Assembly: GCA_020443325.1 (NCBI GenBank)
Contig: JAGRIK010000356.1
Coordinates: 1-39,478, forward strand
Origin: Halioglobus sp.
Lineage (GTDB): Bacteria; Pseudomonadota; Gammaproteobacteria; Pseudomonadales; Halieaceae
Length of the DNA: 39,478 nt
Reading direction: 5' to 3'
Part shown: piece after piece, positions 8,090 through 14,264 of the stretch
How positions within the stretch are numbered: position 1 is the first letter of the stretch
Layout: each line of letters begins with the position of its first letter
The notes under the pieces: generated by a model
What the model was told of the DNA's origin: nothing
What the model saw: the letters and a program-made list of their open reading frames with translations, nothing else
The model's database searches: none
Position numbers and translations under genes: made by a program

Positions 8090-8454
8090 TCGCACCCCCC
8101 CTGTGCCGGTAAATAAATCAACGGCGAGCAGCCCTGATTAAACTATCGAGATATGGCGGAACAAGCAGGAGCCTGAAGAACCTCACTCACTGCGGTGATT
8201 TTCCCACATAATCTGGTGATTCACTATTGCTGCCAAAATTGATCCCAGCATTTACAACATTCAAATTAGATTTACTCCGTGACATTCTGCATAGAACGCT
8301 ATTGTTACTGGCTTGTTCGAAGATTTCTGGAGTAATTTCATTCCTGTGGCAAATATCTACGAAAAGAGCTCACATCAGCAAAGTCGTCACATGGATGTAA
8401 GCCATAGAGCAAGGTAATGGACAGCACTCTTCCTAGACGTGAACAAGGGATAGC
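8090..8454. other. Non-coding gap upstream of the DUF3800 cassette
   Basis: About 365 bp, AT-rich. I see no convincing gene, RNA or strong promoter. It must hold the promoter for the leftward DUF3800 pair and the end of the zinc-ribbon gene. Confidence 0.5.
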
Positions 8455-9057
8455 CTATACCCTCTCACCCAGGACTCTCGCCCTGCGAATAAACTCTCGA
8501 TCCCATTGCTCACTCAAAGCTAGAAACCTGGAATATCCCCGGTCAAAGGTTGCTTGGTGCATTCCCCTCTTTTTGCGGCAACCCCATTCTCCGTCATACT
8601 CCTCGAATATGCGCTCACCGATCTTATCCTTGGCAATTCGTAGTCTATCCAGTGGATCACTCACCTGGCTGGAATACAGGTATCCACAACACTTGCGGCA
8701 TAGGAAATACTTGCCCCGCGAATACAGCACTTCACAGCGCCGCATACAGTGCAGGTTTGGACACTGGAAGTAGTATCTATGCCCACCGTACCGGCATGGG
8801 GTAGTGAGTAGCGGGACATTTAGAACAACTGGCTCCCAATTATCGGCATGGTCGCGAACTTTGTAATCCAATGTGAAGATATCGCCTGCAATTCTGTAGG
8901 CAATGTTTCCGCTTGGGGTCCCGCCCCTATTCCAATAGATGCTCCCGCACGCGCCGGAGTATAGCCAGCCCTGTTTTCTGATGTACCGTATGTCTACCCG
9001 CTTTGCTCCCCCTGTTGTTGGTAAGCCGCTCTGTCGACCACTGCCATATCCGCCCAT
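8455..9057 (-). CDS. Zinc-ribbon protein of integrative elements
   Basis: 200 residues beginning MGGYGSGR, an N-terminus I recall from many hypothetical proteins carried by phage-like islands. The centre has CPNLHCMRRCEVLY followed by YFLCRKCCGYLY, i.e. two Cys knuckles likely to bind one zinc. The C-terminal part is basic and helical (DPLDRLRIAKDKIGERIF), suggesting nucleic-acid binding. The ATG start has AGGT about nine bases upstream. It is divergent from the membrane-protein gene at 9135, sharing a 77-bp promoter gap. Function is unknown. Confidence 0.75.
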   Translation of the reverse strand: MGGYGSGRQSGLPTTGGAKRVDIRYIRKQGWLYSGACGSIYWNRGGTPSGNIAYRIAGDIFTLDYKVRDHADNWEPVVLNVPLLTTPCRYGGHRYYFQCPNLHCMRRCEVLYSRGKYFLCRKCCGYLYSSQVSDPLDRLRIAKDKIGERIFEEYDGEWGCRKKRGMHQATFDRGYSRFLALSEQWDREFIRRARVLGERV

Positions 9058-9134
9058 TTGTTTTACCTAAATCCTTTGGAAAGTGTATGCTTTTCCGTAC
9101 CTATTAATTTCAATGCTCGCTTACGGGGTGGGAA

Positions 9135-9635
9135 ATGTTAATTCTACAAATTGCGGCAGGCATTGTCCTTGCCGTCGTGATCCTTGCTTTCTGGCGCGAA
9201 ATCTTCTCGTACGGACTAATTGCTGCGGCGGCCTGCATTTTAGTTGGCTTGTTTGGTTTCGGGGTGTATGTCATTTTTGAGTACTCGGAAGAGTTATTCG
9301 AACATGCCTTTTTTATACTTGGCGTGATTGTCGCAGCTTTAGTTGTGTTCGGTCTGTACCGATTAGCCACCCACAATATGGACAATGCCAAGCAGAAACT
9401 ATATAAGTCGAAAGGCATCATGATGGAGGATGTGACTGATTTAGCGTTCGGTATCTTCGCTATCGCAATCGCAGGTTCAGGCGTTTTCCTGGCTGTCCTA
9501 TCGCCGGATGAAGTTGTAAAGGGGGTGGCGATCGCCATTGGGGGATTATTCATTGGGCTATCCGCAGGAGTGCCTTCGTACAGAAACATACGCCGCTCGC
9601 TCGAACAAAGACGCCAACATGACAATTCTTGCTAG
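9135..9635 (+). CDS. Hypothetical multi-pass membrane protein
   Basis: 166 residues with about five hydrophobic stretches (near 2-19, 27-48, 60-77, 101-120 and 127-145) and a basic tail (RNIRRSLEQRR). ATG is preceded by GGGGTGGGA. It is the only rightward gene inside the element, divergent from the zinc-ribbon gene. I do not recognise a family. A small membrane protein as isolated cargo in a satellite could be an abortive-infection effector or exclusion protein; this is speculation from context. Confidence 0.65.
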   Translation: MLILQIAAGIVLAVVILAFWREIFSYGLIAAAACILVGLFGFGVYVIFEYSEELFEHAFFILGVIVAALVVFGLYRLATHNMDNAKQKLYKSKGIMMEDVTDLAFGIFAIAIAGSGVFLAVLSPDEVVKGVAIAIGGLFIGLSAGVPSYRNIRRSLEQRRQHDNSC

Positions 9636-9738
9636 ATTCAACTGTCCCTAACATTCACACGCTCCATCCCACCACCTGACTCACAGCTCATAGATACTAA
9701 ACCCCATGGTAACTGTATAAAGGTGTCCTATTTCTGGA

Positions 9739-10275
9739 CTAAGTCACCACCTTCAATCGGTCCCGTTTATGGACCGATAGATATTTCCCCTTCTCATCAC
9801 GCGCCCTTGATCGGCCCCATTTGTGGACCGACCCTTGTCCAATCTCTGGACAGGGATTTTTGTTATTTTCCAGACTAAACTTTCGGGGAGGAGTGACAGT
9901 TGGCTCCACTGATAGCCGTTTACCGGGACAATCATCAATGGGATGCCATGTGAGCGCATAGAGAGCGCATACACCACCCGGATTGGTAAAGCGTCCCTCC
10001 CGTGTCTGTATTATCAAGCGGGCTTCCAGAAGCTCTGTAGTGGCTCTCTGGATGGTCCCCCTGGATCTCCAACCGCGCGTCCGAAGAGATGATAAAGCGT
10101 TGGTCAGATCGCCATTGTTTCGACCGTTGTACTGGCAGGCGAAGTCCATTAGTAACTTGGCCGCACTCCCGGATAGCTGGCAGTAATCCGGGTGTTGCCA
10201 AATATGCCGATACAATGCCCCGAACCCTCCAGCCCCATCAGACCGGGATTTAACTTTGCTTCGATTTCTGGCCAT
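9739..10275 (-). CDS. Phage-type winged-helix / replication-like protein
   Basis: 178 residues. The N-terminal GGFGALYRHIWQHPDYCQLSG and LRTRGWRSRGTIQRATTELL, followed by GLI-type wing residues, look like the helix-turn-helix replication-associated proteins of P4-like islands. The C-terminus is low in complexity and contains the motif SVHK-x-x-R twice (SVHKWGRSR and SVHKRDRLK), encoded by near-palindromic DNA at 9756-9832. The ATG start lies two bases after the stop of the 58-residue gene. It is the last gene of a leftward run that starts with alpA. No helicase or primase domain is present, so a role in replication is not proven. Confidence 0.65.
   Translation of the reverse strand: MARNRSKVKSRSDGAGGFGALYRHIWQHPDYCQLSGSAAKLLMDFACQYNGRNNGDLTNALSSLRTRGWRSRGTIQRATTELLEARLIIQTREGRFTNPGGVCALYALTWHPIDDCPGKRLSVEPTVTPPRKFSLENNKNPCPEIGQGSVHKWGRSRARDEKGKYLSVHKRDRLKVVT
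9756..9855. repeat. Cluster of three inverted repeats inside the 3' end of a gene
   Basis: Near-palindromes ATCGGTCCCGTTTATGGACC (from 9756) and ATCGGCCCCATTTGTGGACC (from 9810) are about 18/20 alike. They are followed by CCCTTGTCCA / TGGACAGGG flanking ATCTC at about 9832-9855. They sit in the coding sequence of the replication-like gene. Confidence 0.65.
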
Positions 10276-10277
10276 GG

Positions 10278-10454
10278 CTATTCATCCACGGTACGAACTA
10301 GCACAATCGTAGGATCGCAATAGACAGACTCATAGAAAGTAACGCTATCGTCGCGCCGGGAAACGCGTTGCCACGCCTCCTGCTCAGACTCGGCATAGAC
10401 TTCGACAGGCGTTACTATTTCCTGCTTCACCTCAATACAATACTTTGTTCTCAC
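10278..10454 (-). CDS. Small hypothetical protein of the element
   Basis: 58 residues starting at GTG 10454, which overlaps the preceding gene's TGA by four bases (GTGA) and has GGAGGGA eight bases upstream. A longer reading from GTG 10469 would lose this coupling. It is acidic, mixed alpha/beta, with no cysteine pair and no membrane segment. No family recognised; placement suggests a role in element maintenance. Confidence 0.6.
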   Translation of the reverse strand: MRTKYCIEVKQEIVTPVEVYAESEQEAWQRVSRRDDSVTFYESVYCDPTIVLVRTVDE

Positions 10455-10756
10455 GCTGTCTCCCTCCACATACCGGGAAACAATATGTAGCGCCCACAGT
10501 TATGCTCATTACCTTGGGCATTCCTTTCTCGATTCCAGATCAATTGGATATTGAGACCATGGTTATGTCTAAGCTCAAAGATTCGGGCACCTGGCATCAT
10601 TACGTCCAGATCCTCTCTAAGCTGGATAGTACTCAGTCCATTGCTCCCAGCTTGGCGCAGAGCTATTAGAACCCTTTGGCGCTGATCGTTTAGTGAGTTA
10701 CCATTGCATTGCGAATGCTTGGGGTCGCTCTTCGGGGTGGCCTTTTTCTTTTCCAC
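10451..10756 (-). CDS. Small helix-turn-helix protein (HTH_39-like)
   Basis: 101 residues. QRQRVLIALRQAGSNGLSTI followed by QLREDLDV and ARIFELRHNHGLNI is a winged-helix DNA-binding domain like those annotated HTH_39 in phage islands. The N-terminus is lysine-rich. The start is GTG at 10756, one base after the alpA stop; an ATG two bases earlier is out of frame. It forms one translationally coupled run with its neighbours. Confidence 0.7.
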   Translation of the reverse strand: MEKKKATPKSDPKHSQCNGNSLNDQRQRVLIALRQAGSNGLSTIQLREDLDVMMPGARIFELRHNHGLNIQLIWNRERNAQGNEHNCGRYILFPGMWRETA

Positions 10757-10757
10757 A

Positions 10758-10982
10758 TCACACCCCCTTCACTGCAGATAGCTCGCGTTTAGCTATTCGT
10801 TCTTCTGCCCAGGCTTCGACCTCCGTCTTTACCCACGCACTTGCGCGGGGACCGAGTTTCACCTGGGCTGGAAAACCGCCGTTCGCAATCAGGTTGTAAA
10901 TCGTACTGCGGCTGTAGGGAACGATTTTCTGCACTTGTGGCATGCGGATTAGCGTTTCATTTTGGTCTGGACGTTTTGCCAT
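10758..10982 (-). CDS. alpA: AlpA-family phage regulator / excisionase-like protein
   Basis: 74 residues. LIRMPQVQKIVPYSRSTIYN, followed by LIANGGFPAQVKLGPRASAW and EVEAWAEERIA, is a textbook AlpA/MerR-like winged HTH. AlpA proteins of P4-like elements activate integrase expression and can assist excision. The start is ATG with AAGGAGG ten bases upstream, the strongest ribosome site in the element. It heads the leftward run alpA, HTH_39, 58-aa, replication-like. An inverted repeat GTCGCTTG / CAAGCGAC (11119-11149) upstream could be an operator. Confidence 0.88.
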   Translation of the reverse strand: MAKRPDQNETLIRMPQVQKIVPYSRSTIYNLIANGGFPAQVKLGPRASAWVKTEVEAWAEERIAKRELSAVKGV

Positions 10983-11181
10983 GGTTTGCGCCTCCTTCGG
11001 CTGCTATCGGAAACCATGGTCAAAGTGCCGCAATCTAGACCGCGATAATATCGGGGCAGGCTCAATAAACTTGGCGTTAAAACTGCCAGAAGTCACTGTA
11101 CGTTTCGAACTCGAGAGCGTCGCTTGCTTCTTACGCTTGCTCAAGCGACATATCCTACCCTCCCATAAGTCATTGTTTTTA

Positions 11182-11820
11182 CTAAAAACTAGGGGCAGGC
11201 TCAACATCAGGAATAGGGGGGGTAGGTTCCTGCTGGATATGGGTAGGTTCCTGCACTGGGGTTGACGGTGAACCGCCTTTTACACCCCAATTTACGACCT
11301 TTGAAATTTGATCTTTTATCGCTGTATTGTTGATTTCACCATCAGGCCCCACCAACCCAAATTTTTCTGCGTTGGCTGTCAGCCAATTCTCAATATTTGC
11401 CTTGGGAGACTTACCGTTGTTGGTGAACCGCTTTTCACCTGTTACGGCTAGCCAAGCGTAGACGGAAGCTGCGAGTTTAGGCGAAAAATTTGGGTTATCC
11501 GGGTCAAGATAATTAGGAGTATCGTTGACTTTCGGAAAAAAGAAGCCGGAATTTATGCCTTTTCCGGTAAGCCATGATTTTAGAGATTCAATATTAACCC
11601 ACGAATCACTATCATCCGCCCCATATTCGCTCGGATGGGCAATATCTCCCTCAACTTGCTCACTTATAATCCCGTTGTACAGGGCCTGCACTAAAGCGTC
11701 GTAAGGCTTCTCTACCCTATCTCCATATGCATAATCAGCCGGGTCCTCTCCCATGATGAGTATCGCGGCCTGACGTACACTTAATTTCTCGCATAGACGC
11801 CAATAATCAATCGCTTTCAT
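11182..11820 (-). CDS. Hypothetical island protein with helical N-terminus and proline-rich tail
   Basis: 212 residues from ATG at 11820, supported by GGAGGGCG about eight bases upstream; a longer start at 11841 has no such site. The N-terminus MKAIDYWRLCEKLSVRQAAI is one I associate with hypothetical proteins of integrative elements. The middle is mixed, and the last 35 residues are rich in P, E and T (QEPTPPIPDVEP), probably disordered. No catalytic motif is recognised. It lies between the structured non-coding stretch and alpA. Confidence 0.68.
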   Translation of the reverse strand: MKAIDYWRLCEKLSVRQAAILIMGEDPADYAYGDRVEKPYDALVQALYNGIISEQVEGDIAHPSEYGADDSDSWVNIESLKSWLTGKGINSGFFFPKVNDTPNYLDPDNPNFSPKLAASVYAWLAVTGEKRFTNNGKSPKANIENWLTANAEKFGLVGPDGEINNTAIKDQISKVVNWGVKGGSPSTPVQEPTHIQQEPTPPIPDVEPAPSF

Positions 11821-11925
11821 ACACGCCCTCCAGTGCATCACCCTAAAGTAGATACAGCGCCAGGCCGTTAAGGGGACGGCTTTTCGCGGGCCATGCTAGG
11901 CGCTGCAATACGATTATGCCAGAAG

Positions 11926-12002
11926 CAAAACAACTTTTGTTTGGCTGACTTTCTCCGGCTGTCAGCCCCAAGGGTTCCAAGGTCACGCGGCTTCAGTGCC
12001 GC
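11926..12002 (-). ncRNA. Candidate structured RNA (three consecutive hairpins)
   Basis: Read leftward, three hairpins follow one another within 77 bases: GCGGC/GCCGC with a 6-base loop (12002-11987), GGCTGAC/GTCAGCC with an 11-base loop (11967-11943), and AAACAA/TTGTTT with a 3-base loop (11942-11928). The whole gap 11821-12144 has no supported gene. By position it could be an immunity-type RNA like the CI RNA of phage P4, or a leader controlling the gene at 11820. Neither is proven. Confidence 0.4.
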
Positions 12003-12144
12003 CCCCTTAGCCGTGTTCTGGGTGGGGCGAAGCAACCAATTCTCTGCACACCCCTGATACCTCACCATACGAGTCAGCAATTGGTTAGGGGATGTAGATG
12101 TTACTGCACCGCCACATTCACTTTATCCTGCTGTACGGGAAAAT

Positions 12145-12378
12145 TCAGTTATTCCCCGATCTAGCTCTCAGTAGAATGCAGTGCGCAACTTCCGCCGCCG
12201 GATCATCTCGTAGGCTTCTAACGTGGGGTTTGCCGTACTCCACCGCTTTCTTACAAACGGCCTCATCCGAGTTTTGAAGTTCCAGCACACCCACTACCGC
12301 CAGAGTCGCAAGAGAAATCGCGATCACTACTAGTGAAATATCCTTCATACGTTTTCTCTTGCCAGTAACACTTGTCAT
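12145..12378 (-). CDS. Small single-pass membrane protein
   Basis: 77 residues. The ATG start overlaps the integrase stop by four bases (ATGA), arguing for coupling; an inner ATG at residue 11 is possible. One hydrophobic helix (ISLVVIAISLATLAVVGVL) follows a basic N-terminus, then a short domain with two Cys. It could be secreted or anchored. No family recognised. Confidence 0.6.
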   Translation of the reverse strand: MTSVTGKRKRMKDISLVVIAISLATLAVVGVLELQNSDEAVCKKAVEYGKPHVRSLRDDPAAEVAHCILLRARSGNN

Positions 12379-13613
12379 GCTGTGTCTTTGCCAAACCTAG
12401 CAGTCACAACATTCCCGGCTTTCGCCTGTGCTTTTAGGTTGTCCAGATAATCGGCCCAGCCCTGCATCATGTCCCGGCGCTGGGGTAGATGGGCAGTACG
12501 GTTATACGCCCTGCCGTTAGCATCCTTCACCGCATGGGCAAGCTGGTGCTCAATATAGTCCACCCGGTAATTGAGTACTTCATCCAGTATCGTGCGGGCC
12601 ATTGCCCGGAAGCCGTGAGGTGTCATTGTGTCATTGTCATAGCCCATGGTGCGCAATGCCACTCGTACCGCATTTTCGCTGAGTGATCGACTACCGCCAC
12701 GCGCACTTGGGAAAACGTATCGCCCCCGGCCTGTGAGTGGGTGGATCGCTTCCAACTGTTCCAACGCTTGGCTACATAACGGGACAATATGCGGCTGACT
12801 CATCTTCATTTTTTCGGCGGGTATCTCCCATCTCTCCTCCTGCCAGTTGATCTCCACCCATTCCATACCCCTAATCTCACCAGGACGTTGAAATAGAAGC
12901 ACAGATAATTGCAGTGCCGCTTTTACAATGGGAGTGCCTTGGAATGCGTCAATTGCCAGCAACAACTTGCCAACTTGCACCGGGTCGGTAATCGCGGCGT
13001 AGTGCTTTTTAGCTTTGGTTTTTAGCGCACCGCGCAGATCGCCACTGGGGTCGCGCTCTGCCCTGCCGGTGGCCACGGCATACCGGAACACCTGCCCCGC
13101 TGTTTGCTTCGCCCTATGCGCCATATTGACAGCTCCTCGGGCCTCAACTTTGCGTAGCACCATTAGCAACTCAGCGGACGTTATCTGGCTTATCGGGCGA
13201 GAGCCCAAAGAAGGATAGAGATCATTTTTGAGCAGTCGTCGGGTGCGGTCCCGATAGCTGGCTGATTTATCGTGTAGCTTTGATTCGTACCATTCGGTAG
13301 CCACTGCCTCAAAACTGTCAGCACTGGCAAGGTGGCGGGTTATTCGCTCAATCCGTTTGGCCTCTCCGGGGTCTATACCCTTTGCCAGTGTTTCCCGCGC
13401 CGCCTGATGCAACTTACGCGCCTCTGCCAATGAAACATCGTGGTACACCCCCAGCGCCAGGGTTTTACGCTTCCCCCCAAAGCGATAGTTATACCGCCAA
13501 TATTTAGTGCCGTTGGGGTTAACCAGCAAATACATACCGCCACCGTCCTGCAACTTCACCGGCTTGGCCTGCCCTTTGCTTTGCTTTACCGCCGTGGCTG
13601 TTAGCTTGCTCAT
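12375..13613 (-). CDS. Tyrosine integrase, P4/DUF4102 type
   Basis: 412-residue site-specific recombinase. The N-terminal arm-binding domain has LTATAVKQSKG, LQDGGGMYLLVNPNG and YRFGGKRKTLALGVY (DUF4102). The core-binding region is central. The catalytic domain shows R243 in FQRPGEIRG, H333-x-x-R336 in PHGFR, HQLAH, and the nucleophile Y370 in GRAYNRT. The start chosen is ATG at 13613, with GAGGGGGTGG upstream. The frame is open further upstream to 13775, but that stretch translates the arm-site repeats and is not protein-like. It should insert the element at the 3' end of the adjacent tRNA-Pro gene, as is usual for this family. Confidence 0.93.
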   Translation of the reverse strand: MSKLTATAVKQSKGQAKPVKLQDGGGMYLLVNPNGTKYWRYNYRFGGKRKTLALGVYHDVSLAEARKLHQAARETLAKGIDPGEAKRIERITRHLASADSFEAVATEWYESKLHDKSASYRDRTRRLLKNDLYPSLGSRPISQITSAELLMVLRKVEARGAVNMAHRAKQTAGQVFRYAVATGRAERDPSGDLRGALKTKAKKHYAAITDPVQVGKLLLAIDAFQGTPIVKAALQLSVLLFQRPGEIRGMEWVEINWQEERWEIPAEKMKMSQPHIVPLCSQALEQLEAIHPLTGRGRYVFPSARGGSRSLSENAVRVALRTMGYDNDTMTPHGFRAMARTILDEVLNYRVDYIEHQLAHAVKDANGRAYNRTAHLPQRRDMMQGWADYLDNLKAQAKAGNVVTARFGKDTA

Positions 13614-13636
13614 AGCCCACCCCCTCACATAGTCAA

Positions 13637-13701
13637 TTTGGCGGTATCCACTTTGGCGGTACCAGATATACCGCCATATATACCGCTTTTTTGGCGGTAT
13701 A
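13637..13701. other. Right-end integrase arm-type sites
   Basis: Five copies of the TTTGGCGGTATA motif in both orientations: 13637-13647, 13652-13661, 13667-13676 (inverted), 13679-13686 (inverted, partial) and 13690-13701. Arrays of this sort beside integrase genes are arm-binding sites. The inverted pair matches the left end of the element over 21 bp. Confidence 0.7.
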
Positions 13702-13741
13702 TAACTGGACACCATCAGACAGCTATGGACGCAGTATAAAC

Positions 13742-13767
13742 AAAAAAGCCCTGATTTACAGGGCTTT
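13742..13767 (-). terminator. Rho-independent terminator of tRNA-Pro
   Basis: Leftward: AAAGCCCTG, 5-base loop, CAGGGCTTT, running into TTTTTT. It lies 33 bases beyond the tRNA 3' end and before the integrase. Confidence 0.85.
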
Positions 13768-13800
13768 GAGGACATTCTAGGTTGTTACTGGAGGAGTATT

Positions 13801-13877
13801 TGGTCGGTGTGAGAGGATTTGAACCTCCGACCCCTTCCTCCCGAAGGAAGTGCGCTACCAGGCTGCGCCACACACCG
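13801..13877 (-). tRNA. tRNA-Pro (anticodon CGG)
   Basis: 77 bases including an encoded CCA (13803-13801). Acceptor CGGTGTG pairs with CACACCG; D arm GCGC/GCGC; anticodon stem CTTCC/GGAAG around loop TTCGGGA, giving anticodon CGG; T arm GGAGG-TTCAAAT-CCTCT. It decodes CCG. Its 3' end faces the integrase gene and is the probable attachment site of the element. Confidence 0.97.
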
Positions 13878-13893
13878 ATGTTTGAAGCGCGCC

Positions 13894-13922
13894 ACTATAT
13901 CAAATGGGCAGCGCGGAACCAA
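13894..13922 (-). promoter_or_regulatory. Probable promoter of tRNA-Pro
   Basis: Leftward TTGGTT (13922-13917), 17-base spacer, TATAGT (13899-13894), followed by the GC-rich discriminator GGCGCGC, as expected for a growth-rate-controlled stable-RNA promoter. Confidence 0.6.
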
Positions 13923-13934
13923 TGCCTGCAGCGG

Positions 13935-14159
13935 CTAGTAGATCCCCGCCCAGCGCGCGATGAGCTGGCTTAATATCTGGAGCGTGCCTACGACAACGAT
14001 CAGCATTATCAGCAGGCGGCCGGGCCTGAATGGTTTACGCTCCACCGAGTTGATGCCACGGCGGACGAAGTCATCGACCTTTTTCTGGTCCTCGGGATGG
14101 AGGCTATTGCTGTAGCTTCTATCCGTTTTATCAGCGGGTTGTTCGGTCATATCGCTCAC
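13935..14159 (-). CDS. DUF3094 family small membrane protein
   Basis: 74 residues. LHPEDQKKVDDFVRRGINSV and ERKPFRP, followed by a single C-terminal membrane helix (LLIMLIVVVGTLQILSQLIA), match DUF3094, small inner-membrane proteins of unknown role found in pseudomonads and relatives. The start is GTG at 14159 or ATG at 14150; neither has a clear ribosome site. It lies between the acyl-CoA dehydrogenase terminator and tRNA-Pro, on the same strand. Confidence 0.8.
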   Translation of the reverse strand: MSDMTEQPADKTDRSYSNSLHPEDQKKVDDFVRRGINSVERKPFRPGRLLIMLIVVVGTLQILSQLIARWAGIY

Positions 14160-14170
14160 TGGGTCAGCGG

Positions 14171-14206
14171 AAATAAAAAAGGGAGAACGGCGCCCGCCAT
14201 TCTCCC
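14171..14206 (-). terminator. Terminator of the acyl-CoA dehydrogenase gene
   Basis: Leftward hairpin GGGAGAATGGCG / CGCCGTTCTCCC (one mismatch), followed by TTTTTTATTT, about 60 bases after the stop codon. Confidence 0.88.
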
Positions 14207-14264
14207 CCTCTGGAACCGGAAAGTCACCCCGTCAGGAGTGATTCGCCGCAACGTTATACTACGC

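Larger units (their letters stand above)
6603..13800. mobile_element. P4-like integrative element (satellite or genomic island) at tRNA-Pro
   Basis: Element of about 7.2 kb with a DUF4102-type tyrosine integrase, AlpA-type regulator, HTH and replication-like genes and cargo, next to the 3' end of tRNA-Pro. Both ends carry TTTGGCGGTATA-type motifs, with a 21-bp identical direct repeat (6603-6623 and 13666-13686). Base composition is visibly lower in GC than the flanking genes. No capsid, portal, terminase or tail genes are present, so it is not a complete prophage. The exact left attachment point is unresolved and lies near or left of 6603. Confidence 0.8.

Noticed and set aside
11868-12080. 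Short leftward open frame in the gap of the element
   Set aside because: No ribosome site, and its composition follows the hairpin structures; better explained as non-coding sequence.
13614-13775. N-terminal extension of the integrase frame
   Set aside because: It translates the arm-site repeats (RYIWRYIWYR) and the tRNA terminator; the ATG at 13613 has a ribosome site and matches the family start.
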